This document shows positions 5,553 to 14,012 of a stretch of DNA of 21,753 nt, one piece after another. The notes beneath the pieces are model-generated. The model had not been told where the DNA came from. It saw nothing but the letters and a program-made list of their open reading frames with translations, and did no database searches. How positions within the stretch are numbered: position 1 is the stretch's first letter; each line of letters begins with the position of its first letter. The position numbers and the translations under genes were made by a program. Origin of the DNA: JANNRA01 sp031401035 (lineage in GTDB: Bacteria > Desulfobacterota > Binatia > HRBIN30 > CADEER01); contig JANNRA010000031.1 of NCBI GenBank assembly GCA_031401035.1, positions 1-21,753 of the forward strand, written 5' to 3'.

Positions 5553-5888
5553 CTACGCCGGTCGGCGCTGCGTGTGCCGCAGGCGATCGAGGATCGTGAT
5601 CTTCTGCCAGATCTTGCGCGAGAGACCGGAGGCGAGGTTCTCGACTTCATCAACGGCGCGCGGCACCGTGTCGTCCTGGAAGTGCTGAACGTAGAGCGCG
5701 GCGACCTTGCTCAGTACGGCGAGCATTTCACTGCAGTAGTCGAGGTAGCGCTCGAGTTCGAACGGCGTCAGCTCGAAGTGCATCGACGAGGCGCTGGTCG
5801 GCTGCCACTCCCCGGCGAAGACCTCGGGGTCCTTGGTGAGATGGTGCATATCGACGATGTGCGCGAGCGAGCGGAGTTCGCGCACGCT
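5553..5888 (-). pseudogene. unknown protein, C-terminal fragment
   Basis: About 111 codons in this frame have steady GC-ending codon use and protein-like content. They begin VRELRSLAHIVDMHHLTKD, continue through FELTPFELERYLDYCSEML and SKVAALYVQHFQ, and end with LSRKIWQKITILDRL. The product would be mostly helical. I have a memory of uncharacterised proteins with LAHxIDMHQLTKDPE and RYLDYCSE but no function. The open frame runs on to 6158, but that extension shadows the plus-strand cytochrome. ATG 5849 would give a 98-residue product starting inside the recognisable region, so the gene is probably 5'-truncated at about 5888, exactly where the cytochrome remnant begins. Confidence 0.55.
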
Positions 5889-5892
5889 GCGC

Positions 5893-6327
5893 GACTTCCA
5901 GCGCAAGTGGCAGGCGACATTGGAGGCGGCCCTGTTCGCGCCGTTCGTCGACGAGGCCCCGTTGCTCGAGCATAACAAGCACTGCTTCCTCTGCCACGTG
6001 CAGGGCGCGGGAGAGGGCGGCCTACCGGTGGTGGTCGACCCGGCCGTGCCGGAGCGGTGGCTGCGGCGGGGCGGATTCTCGCATCGCAAGCACGGGCTCA
6101 TGCCGTGCGACACCTGCCACGCGGGCTCCGCCGACAGCGTGCTGACATCCGACGTCACCCTGCCTCGCCTCGAGATGTGCCTGCAGTGTCATGCCGCCGC
6201 CGGGCCGCAGTCCGTCGCGACCGATTGTGCCGACTGCCACACCTACCATGCCCTGGCGCCTGGGACCGATGCACGTCAGCCACCTCCCGCCAAATCCCTC
6301 GATGAGTTGCTGGGCCGTGACGGCTGA
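5893..6327 (+). pseudogene. tetraheme c-type cytochrome, C-terminal fragment
   Basis: Four CxxCH heme-binding motifs (CFLCH, CDTCH, CLQCH, CADCH) lie within about 85 residues, at residues 51-55, 92-96, 116-120 and 132-136 counted from the in-frame GTG at 5833. Extra histidines such as FSHRKH and HTYH could be axial ligands, a layout like the periplasmic multiheme cytochromes of respiratory chains. There is no signal peptide, so heme attachment in the periplasm would not happen. Family-like sequence starts at about DFQRKWQ (5893), and the codons from 5833 to that point shadow the gene on the other strand. The 5' part is therefore lost and the fragment is probably silent. Its downstream end is intact, with a normal stop at 6325-6327. 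Confidence 0.7.
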
Positions 6328-6346
6328 GCGGCGTCTTTTCGCCCTT

Positions 6347-6378
6347 TGAACCGGGCCGGCGCGCGCCGCGGCGGTTCA
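6347..6378. terminator. GC-rich inverted repeat between convergent genes
   Basis: TGAACCG (6347-6353) and CGGTTCA (6372-6378) pair around a GC-rich interior that can fold further. It sits between the cytochrome fragment stop and the convergent lipoprotein stop at 6384. No T tract is present, so confidence is limited. Confidence 0.35.
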
Positions 6379-6383
6379 GCTGG

Positions 6384-6722
6384 TTACGGTTCCAGCACCT
6401 CGATCGCCAGACCCTTGTAGGCGACCTCGTCGGTGCCGTAGTCGATGACGCCGACGGTGAACGGATAGAGGCCGACGACGGTCGGAGTGCCGCGCAGATC
6501 GCCGTCCCCTTGCAGGCCGATGCCGGGCGGCAGCGAGCCGGCCTGGATGAACCAGAAGCCGCCGCCGCAGCGCGAGCTGAGATTGGCCTTGTACGAGGCG
6601 CCGATCAGACCGTCGGGCAGGGCGGCGGTGCTGACCTCGAGGTCGCAGTCGGAGCAGCCCGAACCAGGCAGCGCCAGGACGGCGAGGAGGAGTGCGCCGG
6701 CGACGAAACGAGGCGGGATCAT
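6384..6722 (-). CDS. putative lipoprotein with Ig-like (He_PIG type) domain
   Basis: From ATG 6722 the product is 112 residues. A hydrophobic signal (FVAGALLLAVLALPG) leads to C23 in GSGCSDC, a lipobox that lacks the usual leucine at -3, so lipidation is likely but not certain. The rest is one putative Ig-like module. It has ALPDGLIGASYKANL, then SLPPGIGLQGDGDLRGTPT and the closing VGLYPFTVGVIDYG, the pattern of putative-Ig domains of cell-surface proteins (LPxGxxxxxxGxxxGTPTxxGxYxFTVxxxD). It is short for such a protein, with a single domain. A longer frame to 6836 adds only Arg/Pro-rich sequence and was rejected. No clear ribosome-binding site is visible. Confidence 0.75.
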   Translation of the reverse strand: MIPPRFVAGALLLAVLALPGSGCSDCDLEVSTAALPDGLIGASYKANLSSRCGGGFWFIQAGSLPPGIGLQGDGDLRGTPTVVGLYPFTVGVIDYGTDEVAYKGLAIEVLEP

Positions 6723-6870
6723 GGCCGGAACTGTACGCTCAGCCGTGCGCGGTGAGTCAAGGCGTGGGCGCCGGTTCAGACGACAAGCAGGTGGGGCGGC
6801 GCGACGCGTCTGCATAGCACGCGCCCCCAGCTTCACAGCGTCGGCGCGGGCGGTGTACTACTGGCAATCT

Positions 6871-8556
<1,686 letters not shown>

Positions 8557-8563
8557 GCGGGCC

Positions 8564-9991
8564 TCAGGCGGCGGACGGCGCCGCGGTCAGCGGCAGGGCG
8601 CGGTCGAGGCGGGCAAGCGTGCGCTCGCGGCCGACGACCTCGGCGAGTTCGTAGATCCCCGGGCTGACGGTGCCGCCGGTCAGGGCGATGCGCACCGGCT
8701 GGGCGAGCTTGCCGAGCGCCAGGCCGTGGCGGGCGAGGACGCCCTGGAAGGCGGCCTCGATCGCCGCCACCGACCATTGCGGCGCCGCCGCCAGGGCCTC
8801 GCGCAGATCGCGCAGCGCCGCGCGGTCGGTCTTGGCGAGATGCTTCGCCGCCGCGGCCGGATCGATCGTCACCTCGTCGACGAAGTAGTAGACCGCCTGG
8901 TCGAGCAGCTCGACCAGCGTCGTGGCGCGCTCGCGCAGCGTCGCCGCCATGCGCGCCAGCCAGGCGGCGTCGCCGGGCGCCGTCCAGCCGCGCGCGGCGA
9001 TGAACGGTTCGAGCAGCGCCGCGAGCGTCTCGGGCGGCGTCGCCTTGAGGTGCTGGGCGTTCACCCAGGTGAGCTTCTCTGGGTTGAAGACGCCCGCCGA
9101 CGCGCCGACGTGGTCGAGCGAGAACTTGGCGATCAGCTCGGCCGGCGTGAAGATCTCCTGGTCGCCGGCCGACCAGCCGAGGCGGGCGAGGTAGTTGTTC
9201 AGCGCCGCCGGCAGATACCCATCGTCGCGGTAGGCCAGCACCGAGGTGGCGCCGTGGCGTTTGCTGAGGCGGGAGCGGTCGAGGCCGAGGATGAGCGGCA
9301 GATGCGCGAACAGCGGCGGCGCGTAGCCGAGCGCCGCATAGAGCAATACCTGCTTGGGCGTGTTGGCGAGGTGGTCGTCGCCGCGGATGTTGTGGGTGAT
9401 GGCCATCAGCGCGTCGTCGACGACGACACAGAAGTTGTAGGTCGGCGAGGCGTCGGTGCGCAGGATGATGAGGTCGTCGATCTCGGTGTTCTGGAAGGTC
9501 ACGACGCCGCGCAGCAGGTCGTGGACAAGCGTCTCGCCGAGAAGCGGTGCCTTGAAGCGCACCGTGAAGTCGCCGCTGGCGGGCAGGGCGCGGTCGCGGC
9601 AGCGCCGGTCGTAGCGCGGCGTCTGGCCGGCGGCCTGGGCGGCGGCGCGCTGCCGGTCGAGGTCCTCCGGCGTGCAGGTGCAGCGGTAGGCGTGGCCGCT
9701 GGCGAGCAGGCGCTCGGCGGCGTCGCGGTACAGGGCGCCCCGCTGACTCTGGAAGAACGGGCCCTCGTCCCAGTCGAGCCCGAGCCAGCGCAGGCTGTCG
9801 ACGATCGCCGCGGTGGCGGCATCGGTGGAGCGCTCGCGGTCGGTGTCCTCGACGCGCAGGACGAAGGCGCCGCTCTGGCTGCGGGCGAAGAGATAGTTGA
9901 AAAGGGCCGTGCGGGCGCCCCCGAGGTGCAGGTAGCCGGTCGGACTGGGGGCGAAGCGGGTGCGGACGGCGGCCATGGGGGGGGCAGACAT
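8564..9991 (-). CDS. gltX: glutamyl-tRNA synthetase
   Basis: This 475-residue class I synthetase attaches glutamate to tRNA-Glu. FAPSPTGYLHLGGARTAL (13-30) is the HIGH region and RLSKRHG (241-247) the KMSKS loop. VLRVEDTDRERS and NTEIDDLIILRTDASPTYNF are typical GluRS segments. Residues 104-131 (CTC followed by YDRRC) match the Cys-rich zinc-type insertion found in some GluRS. The last 150 residues form the helical anticodon-binding domain. The length is normal. Start ATG 9991 or ATG 9976 are both possible; neither has a strong Shine-Dalgarno sequence. Its stop faces that of glnS with almost no spacer, so each mRNA 3' end must run into the other gene. Confidence 0.97.
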   Translation of the reverse strand: MSAPPMAAVRTRFAPSPTGYLHLGGARTALFNYLFARSQSGAFVLRVEDTDRERSTDAATAAIVDSLRWLGLDWDEGPFFQSQRGALYRDAAERLLASGHAYRCTCTPEDLDRQRAAAQAAGQTPRYDRRCRDRALPASGDFTVRFKAPLLGETLVHDLLRGVVTFQNTEIDDLIILRTDASPTYNFCVVVDDALMAITHNIRGDDHLANTPKQVLLYAALGYAPPLFAHLPLILGLDRSRLSKRHGATSVLAYRDDGYLPAALNNYLARLGWSAGDQEIFTPAELIAKFSLDHVGASAGVFNPEKLTWVNAQHLKATPPETLAALLEPFIAARGWTAPGDAAWLARMAATLRERATTLVELLDQAVYYFVDEVTIDPAAAAKHLAKTDRAALRDLREALAAAPQWSVAAIEAAFQGVLARHGLALGKLAQPVRIALTGGTVSPGIYELAEVVGRERTLARLDRALPLTAAPSAA

Positions 9992-10052
9992 GACGGGCGG
10001 CTACCAGCGCCGTCTGGCGAGGTCAACGCACTGGCCCCGAGAGACCCCTTTC

Positions 10053-10081
10053 TTGACCCCCAAACGGCGAGTTGCTACCAA
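10053..10081 (+). promoter_or_regulatory. possible sigma-70 promoter upstream of tRNA-Val
   Basis: TTGACC (10053-10058) and TACCAA (10076-10081) are 17 bp apart. The predicted start is about 100 nt before the tRNA, which is long for a tRNA leader, and the -10 match is poor. A palindrome CGAAACG-A-CGTTTCG (10131-10145) lies in that leader. This is offered only as a candidate. Confidence 0.3.
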
Positions 10082-10191
10082 GACGAATTCAGGCTGAATC
10101 AAGAACTTGCATCGCCGGAGCGCGGTTCGACGAAACGACGTTTCGACGATCCGCCGGCGGGAACGGAGCGGGACGAACGCGGCGACGTTGA

Positions 10192-10266
10192 AGGCACGTA
10201 GCTCAGGGGGAGAGCACTTCCCTGACACGGAAGGGGTCGGCGGTTCAAATCCGCCCGTGCCTACCA
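10192..10266 (+). tRNA. tRNA-Val (anticodon GAC)
   Basis: The acceptor AGGCACG (10192-10198) pairs with CGTGCCT (10256-10262), followed by A10263 and an encoded CCA (10264-10266). The D arm is GCTC/GAGC. The anticodon stem CTTCC/GGAAG holds loop CTGACAC with anticodon GAC, reading GTC. The T arm is GGCGG-TTCAAAT-CCGCC. The first pair A1-U72 is unusual for tRNA-Val, where G1-C72 is common. The gene lies 55 bp upstream of thrS on the same strand. Confidence 0.95.
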
Positions 10267-10277
10267 TTCACAACGCG

Positions 10278-10303
10278 GGAGGCGCCGTCGCGGCGGCGCC
10301 TCC
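10278..10303 (+). terminator. hairpin between tRNA-Val and thrS
   Basis: GGAGGCGCCG (10278-10287) and CGGCGCCTCC (10294-10303) form a perfect 10-bp GC-rich stem with a 6-nt loop, ending 18 bp before the thrS start codon. There is no T run. It could end the tRNA transcript or act in the thrS leader. Confidence 0.5.
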
Positions 10304-10321
10304 GCCGTCTCGACCAATGCA

Positions 10322-12238
10322 ATGGGGATCACGGTTACACTCAGCGACGGCAGCAGACACGAGGTCGAGGCGGGCATCAGCGCCGTGGCGGCACTCAAGG
10401 CTGCCGGTGCCGCCGATCTCAAGGGCGCCATCGCCGCGCAGGTGAACGGCGACGTCGTCGACCTGTCGCGGCGGCTGACCGCCGATTGCAGCCTTGCCGG
10501 CGTGGCCCTCGAGTCGCCCGCGGGCCTCGATGTCCTGCGCCACTCCTCGGCGCACCTGCTGGCGCAGGCGGTAAAGCGGGTCTTTCCCGACACCCAGATC
10601 ACCATCGGCCCGGTCATCGAGGACGGCTACTTCTACGACATCAAGAAGGAGACGCCCTTCACCCCCGAGGACCTCGAACGCCTCGAGGCCGAGATGAAGG
10701 CCATCGCCAAGCAGGACCTGCCGGTGGTGCGCGAGGAGATGGACCGCGACGCGGCCACCGCCTTCTTCCGCGACCAGGGCGAGCACTACAAGGCCGAGAT
10801 CATCGCCGGCCTGCCCGACGCGCGCGTCGGCCTCTACCGCCAGGGCGAGTTCGTCGATCTCTGCCGCGGCCCGCACGTGTCGCGCACCGGCCTGCACAAG
10901 GCCTTCAAGCTCACCGGCGTCGCCGGCGCCTACTGGCGCGGCGACGAGCGCAACGAGATGCTGCAGCGCATCTACGGCACCGCCTTCGCGAGCAAGGATG
11001 CCCTGGCCGAGCATCTCGCCAACATCGAGGAGGCGAAGAAGCGCGACCACCGCAAGCTCGGCAAGGAGCTCGACCTCTTCTCGTTCGACCCGGTCTCGCC
11101 CGGCAGCCCGTTCTTCCACCCCAAGGGCGCCGCCGTGTACAACGAACTGGTCGCCTACGTGCGCGGGCTCTACGGCAAGTACGGCTACGACGAGGTCATC
11201 ACGCCGCAGGTGATGGATGTCGAGTTGTGGAAGCGCTCAGGGCACTACGAGCACTACCGCGACAATATGTTCTTCACCGCCATCGAGGAGCGCGAGTTCG
11301 CGGTGAAGCCGATGAACTGCCCCTCGCACTGCCTGATCTTCAACACCCGCAAGCGCTCCTACCGCGATCTGCCGATCCGCTACGCCGACTTCGGCCGCCT
11401 GCACCGCGCCGAGCGCTCCGGCACCGTGCACGGGCTGACGCGCGTGCGCAGCTTTGCGCAGGACGATGCGCACATCTTCTGCATGCCGGAGCAGATCGGC
11501 GACGAGATCACCGCCTTTCTGAGCATGGTCGACGAGGTGTACGCCGCCTTCGGCTTCACCGAGCGGCGCGTCCTGCTGTCGACACGGCCCGAGAACTCGA
11601 TCGGCAGCGACGAGATGTGGGAGCGCGCCGAGGGCGCCCTCACCGCGGCGCTGCGCGGCGCCGCGGTGCCCTACGCGATCAACGCGGGCGACGGCGCCTT
11701 CTACGGCCCGAAGATCGACTTCGTGGTCGTCGACGCCCTCAAGCGCGCCTGGCAACTGGCCACCGTCCAGCTCGATTTTGGCGCCCTGCCCGAGCGCTTC
11801 GACCTCAACTATGTGCGCCCGGACGGTAGCGAGGCGCGCCCGGTGATGATCCACCGCGCCGTGCTCGGCAGCATCGAGCGTTTCATGGGCATCCTGATCG
11901 AGCACTGCGGCGGTGCCTTCCCGCTCTGGCTGGCGCCCGAGCAGGTGCGCGTGCTGACGCTGACCGAGCGCACCGTCGACTACGGGCGCGAGGTGTGTGC
12001 CGCCGTGCGCGCCGCCGGCCTGCGTGGCGAGCTCGACGCGCGCGACGAGAAGCTCGGCTACAAGATCCGCGAAGCGCAACTCGCCAAGATTCCGTACATG
12101 CTGGTCGTCGGCGACAAGGAAGCCGCCGACCACACCGTCGCGCCGCGCTCGCGCAGCGGCGGCAACAGTGACCCGCTGCCGCTCGACGCCCTGTTGGCGA
12201 CCCTGCGCAGCGAGGTCGCCCGCCGCGGCGCCGTCTGA
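10322..12238 (+). CDS. thrS: threonyl-tRNA synthetase
   Basis: This is a full-length class II synthetase of 638 residues. An N-terminal TGS domain (1-60) is followed by the editing domain with H74 and H78 in HSSAHLLAQAV and the CRGPHV motif. The catalytic core has the expected zinc ligands: a cysteine in VKPMNCPSHC, a histidine in RSGTVHGLTRVR and a histidine in PVMIHRAVLGS. Motif 2 (GRLHRAERSG) and motif 3 (HRAVLGSIERFMGILIEH) are both clear. The C-terminal HGTP anticodon-binding domain ends at ARRGAV. Only 25 bp separate it from rpmI; the infC gene that usually lies between is not there. No Shine-Dalgarno is obvious. A hairpin ends 18 bp before the ATG, which may matter for control. Confidence 0.97.
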   Translation: MGITVTLSDGSRHEVEAGISAVAALKAAGAADLKGAIAAQVNGDVVDLSRRLTADCSLAGVALESPAGLDVLRHSSAHLLAQAVKRVFPDTQITIGPVIEDGYFYDIKKETPFTPEDLERLEAEMKAIAKQDLPVVREEMDRDAATAFFRDQGEHYKAEIIAGLPDARVGLYRQGEFVDLCRGPHVSRTGLHKAFKLTGVAGAYWRGDERNEMLQRIYGTAFASKDALAEHLANIEEAKKRDHRKLGKELDLFSFDPVSPGSPFFHPKGAAVYNELVAYVRGLYGKYGYDEVITPQVMDVELWKRSGHYEHYRDNMFFTAIEEREFAVKPMNCPSHCLIFNTRKRSYRDLPIRYADFGRLHRAERSGTVHGLTRVRSFAQDDAHIFCMPEQIGDEITAFLSMVDEVYAAFGFTERRVLLSTRPENSIGSDEMWERAEGALTAALRGAAVPYAINAGDGAFYGPKIDFVVVDALKRAWQLATVQLDFGALPERFDLNYVRPDGSEARPVMIHRAVLGSIERFMGILIEHCGGAFPLWLAPEQVRVLTLTERTVDYGREVCAAVRAAGLRGELDARDEKLGYKIREAQLAKIPYMLVVGDKEAADHTVAPRSRSGGNSDPLPLDALLATLRSEVARRGAV

Positions 12239-12263
12239 GCGCCCAACCCCCGAGGAGTCCGCC

Positions 12264-12461
12264 ATGCCCAAGCTCAAGACCAACAGCGGTGCCGCCAAGC
12301 GCTTCAAGGTGACCGGCACCGGCAAGATCGTGCGCAAGCGCGCCTACCTGCGCCACCAGCTGACCTGCAAGACGCGCAAGCAGAAGCGCCACCTACGCGG
12401 CTCGGCGCTGGTGGACGCGGCCCAGCACAAGAACATCCGCAAGCTCATTCCGTACCTGTAA
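12264..12461 (+). CDS. rpmI: 50S ribosomal protein L35
   Basis: This 65-residue, strongly basic protein begins MPKLKTNSGAAKRFKVTGTG, the diagnostic L35 start, and contains KRAYLRHQLTCKTRKQKRHL. The length is exactly that of the family. CGAGGAG ends about 8 nt before the ATG and is a good ribosome-binding site. It follows thrS by 25 bp and precedes rplT by 27 bp in an obvious operon. In E. coli this messenger is controlled by L20 binding; I did not find an equivalent site here by eye. Confidence 0.97.
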   Translation: MPKLKTNSGAAKRFKVTGTGKIVRKRAYLRHQLTCKTRKQKRHLRGSALVDAAQHKNIRKLIPYL

Positions 12462-12488
12462 GCCGACACACCAAGAGAGGAACACGCC

Positions 12489-12848
12489 ATGCCACGCGCC
12501 AAAAGAGGCACCAAGGGACTCGCCAAGCACAAGAAGATCCGCAAGCTCGCCAAGGGCAACGTCGGCGGCCGCCGCAAGCTCTACCGGCAGGCGCGCGAGA
12601 CCGTCGAGAAGGGGCTCACCTACGCCTACCGCGACCGGCGCGTGAAGAAGCGCGAGTTCCGGGCGCTGTGGATCGTGCGCATCAATGCCGCGGCGCGCCG
12701 GATCGGTCTGACGTACGCGCAGCTGATCAACGGCCTGAAGCGCGGCGGCATCACCATGGATCGGAAGATGCTGGCCGACCTGGCGATGCGCGATCCGAAC
12801 GGCTTCAATGCCGTGGCCGAGGTGGCCAAGGCACAGCTCGCCGCCTGA
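12489..12848 (+). CDS. rplT: 50S ribosomal protein L20
   Basis: This 119-residue protein has the L20 signature: a basic N-terminal arm starting MPRAKRGTKGLAKHKKIRKLA, then RDRRVKKREFRALWIVRINAA and the C-terminal INGLKRGGITMDRKMLADLA. L20 is needed early in 50S assembly and binds 23S rRNA. AGAGAGGAA lies 6-12 nt before the ATG. It sits between rpmI and pheS as in many bacteria. Confidence 0.97.
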   Translation: MPRAKRGTKGLAKHKKIRKLAKGNVGGRRKLYRQARETVEKGLTYAYRDRRVKKREFRALWIVRINAAARRIGLTYAQLINGLKRGGITMDRKMLADLAMRDPNGFNAVAEVAKAQLAA

Positions 12849-12854
12849 GCCGTC

Positions 12855-12882
12855 CCGCCGCGCCCGTCCGTCGGCGCGGCGG
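12855..12882 (+). promoter_or_regulatory. leader hairpin in front of pheS
   Basis: CCGCCGCGCC (12855-12864) and GGCGCGGCGG (12873-12882) form a perfect 10-bp GC stem with an 8-nt loop, ending 11 bp before the pheS ATG. The only purine-rich stretch that could act as the pheS ribosome-binding site (GGCGGCGGG) lies partly inside the 3' arm. The stem could therefore hide it or terminate transcription. In E. coli the pheST attenuator occupies the same slot; no pheM-like Phe-rich leader peptide is visible here. Confidence 0.5.
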
Positions 12883-12893
12883 CGGGCCCGCGT

Positions 12894-13913
12894 ATGAAGG
12901 ACGCGCTCGAGTCGATCCGCGCCGCGGCGCTGGCGACCCTCGCGACCGCCGCCGACGAGGCGGCGGTCGAGGCGCTGCGCGTGCGCTTCACCGGCCGCAA
13001 GGGCGAGCTGACCACCGTCGTGCGTCTGATGCGCGAGGTGCCGGCGGCGGACAAGCCGGCGATGGGCGCGCTCCTCAACGCGGTCAAAGACGAGGTCGAA
13101 GGCCGCCTGACCGAGGCGCTGACGCGTGCCCGCGCCGCCGGCCGTGCCGCCAGTGCCAGTGAGCGCCTCGATGTCACCGAACCCGGCCGCCGCCCGCCAC
13201 TCGGCCGCCGCCATCCGCTGCTGCGGGTGATGGACGACATCACCGACGTCTTCCTCGGCCTCGGCTTCAGCGTCGCCGAGGGGCCGGAGATCGAAGACGA
13301 CTACCACAACTTCGAGGCGCTGAACTTTCCCGCCGACCATCCGGCGCGCGACATGCAGGACACGTTGTTCGCCGCCGACGGGCACGTCCTTCGCACGCAC
13401 ACCTCGCCGGTCCAGATCCGCGTCATGGAATCGCGGCGGCCGCCGCTGCGCGTCATCGCGCCGGGCGTCGTCTACCGACACGACAGCGACACCACCCACT
13501 CGCCGATGTTCCACCAGATCGAGGGCTTCATGGTCGACCGGCGCGTCACCTTCGGCGATCTCAAGGGGGTGTTGACGCACGCCCTGCAGGCGATCTTCGG
13601 CGCCGGCCTGCCGGTGCGCCTGCGGCCGAGCTTCTTTCCGTTCACCGAGCCGAGCGCCGAGGTCGACGTCGGCTGCTTCGCCTGCGCGCGCGACGGCGCC
13701 GCCTGCCGGGTCTGCAAGGCGACCGGCTGGGTGGAGATCCTCGGCGCCGGCATGATCGACCCGAACGTCTTTCGCGCCGTCGGCTACGATCCCGAGGCGG
13801 TGTCCGGTTTCGCCTTCGGCCTCGGCATCGAGCGCATCGCCATGCTCAAGTACCGCATCGACGACATCCGCAACTTCTACGCCAATGACGTCCGCTTCCT
13901 GCGCCAGTTCTGA
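12894..13913 (+). CDS. pheS: phenylalanyl-tRNA synthetase alpha subunit
   Basis: This 339-residue catalytic subunit of the heterotetrameric PheRS starts with the coiled-coil arm (residues 1-90) that contacts tRNA. The class II core has GPEIEDDYHNFEALNFP, DMQDTLF, RTHTSPVQIRVM, the motif 2 region VIAPGVVYRHDSDTTHSPMF, and motif 3 GFAFGLGIERIAMLKY near the end. A short cysteine-rich insertion (CFACARDGAACRVCKATGW) precedes WVEILGAGMIDPNVF; related Cys-rich forms occur in other bacteria and may bind zinc. The start codon follows a strong hairpin, and no other in-frame start fits. Confidence 0.97.
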   Translation: MKDALESIRAAALATLATAADEAAVEALRVRFTGRKGELTTVVRLMREVPAADKPAMGALLNAVKDEVEGRLTEALTRARAAGRAASASERLDVTEPGRRPPLGRRHPLLRVMDDITDVFLGLGFSVAEGPEIEDDYHNFEALNFPADHPARDMQDTLFAADGHVLRTHTSPVQIRVMESRRPPLRVIAPGVVYRHDSDTTHSPMFHQIEGFMVDRRVTFGDLKGVLTHALQAIFGAGLPVRLRPSFFPFTEPSAEVDVGCFACARDGAACRVCKATGWVEILGAGMIDPNVFRAVGYDPEAVSGFAFGLGIERIAMLKYRIDDIRNFYANDVRFLRQF

Positions 13914-13920
13914 AACGGAT

Positions 13921-13989
13921 TTCACCACGGAGGCACGGAGACGCGGAGAGGTTCGCTCCCCCTCCGTGTCTCCGTGCCCCCGTGGTGAA
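13921..13989. repeat. long imperfect palindrome between pheS and pheT
   Basis: The arms 13921-13948 and 13962-13989 are 28 nt each and match as an inverted repeat with two differences, one of which still pairs as G-U. The loop is 13 nt. The arm begins TTCACCACGGAGGCACGGAG, a motif I know as a dispersed intergenic repeat of many GC-rich bacteria. It nearly fills the 99-bp gap between pheS and pheT. Confidence 0.85.
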
Positions 13990-14012
13990 GCTCTTCTCGC
14001 AGGGTTTATGAG

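Noticed and set aside
5833..5892. Reading the cytochrome from GTG 5833
   Set aside because: These codons have no signal peptide or family match and lie on the antisense of a frame with much better coding character. It was kept only as a numbering reference.
10131..10145. CGAAACG-A-CGTTTCG palindrome as an operator
   Set aside because: Seven-bp arms in the leader of tRNA-Val with no regulator gene nearby. It is too short to claim by itself.
8726..10201. 491-codon plus-strand frame antisense to gltX
   Set aside because: A shadow of gltX that runs on into the tRNA-Val leader without any domain.
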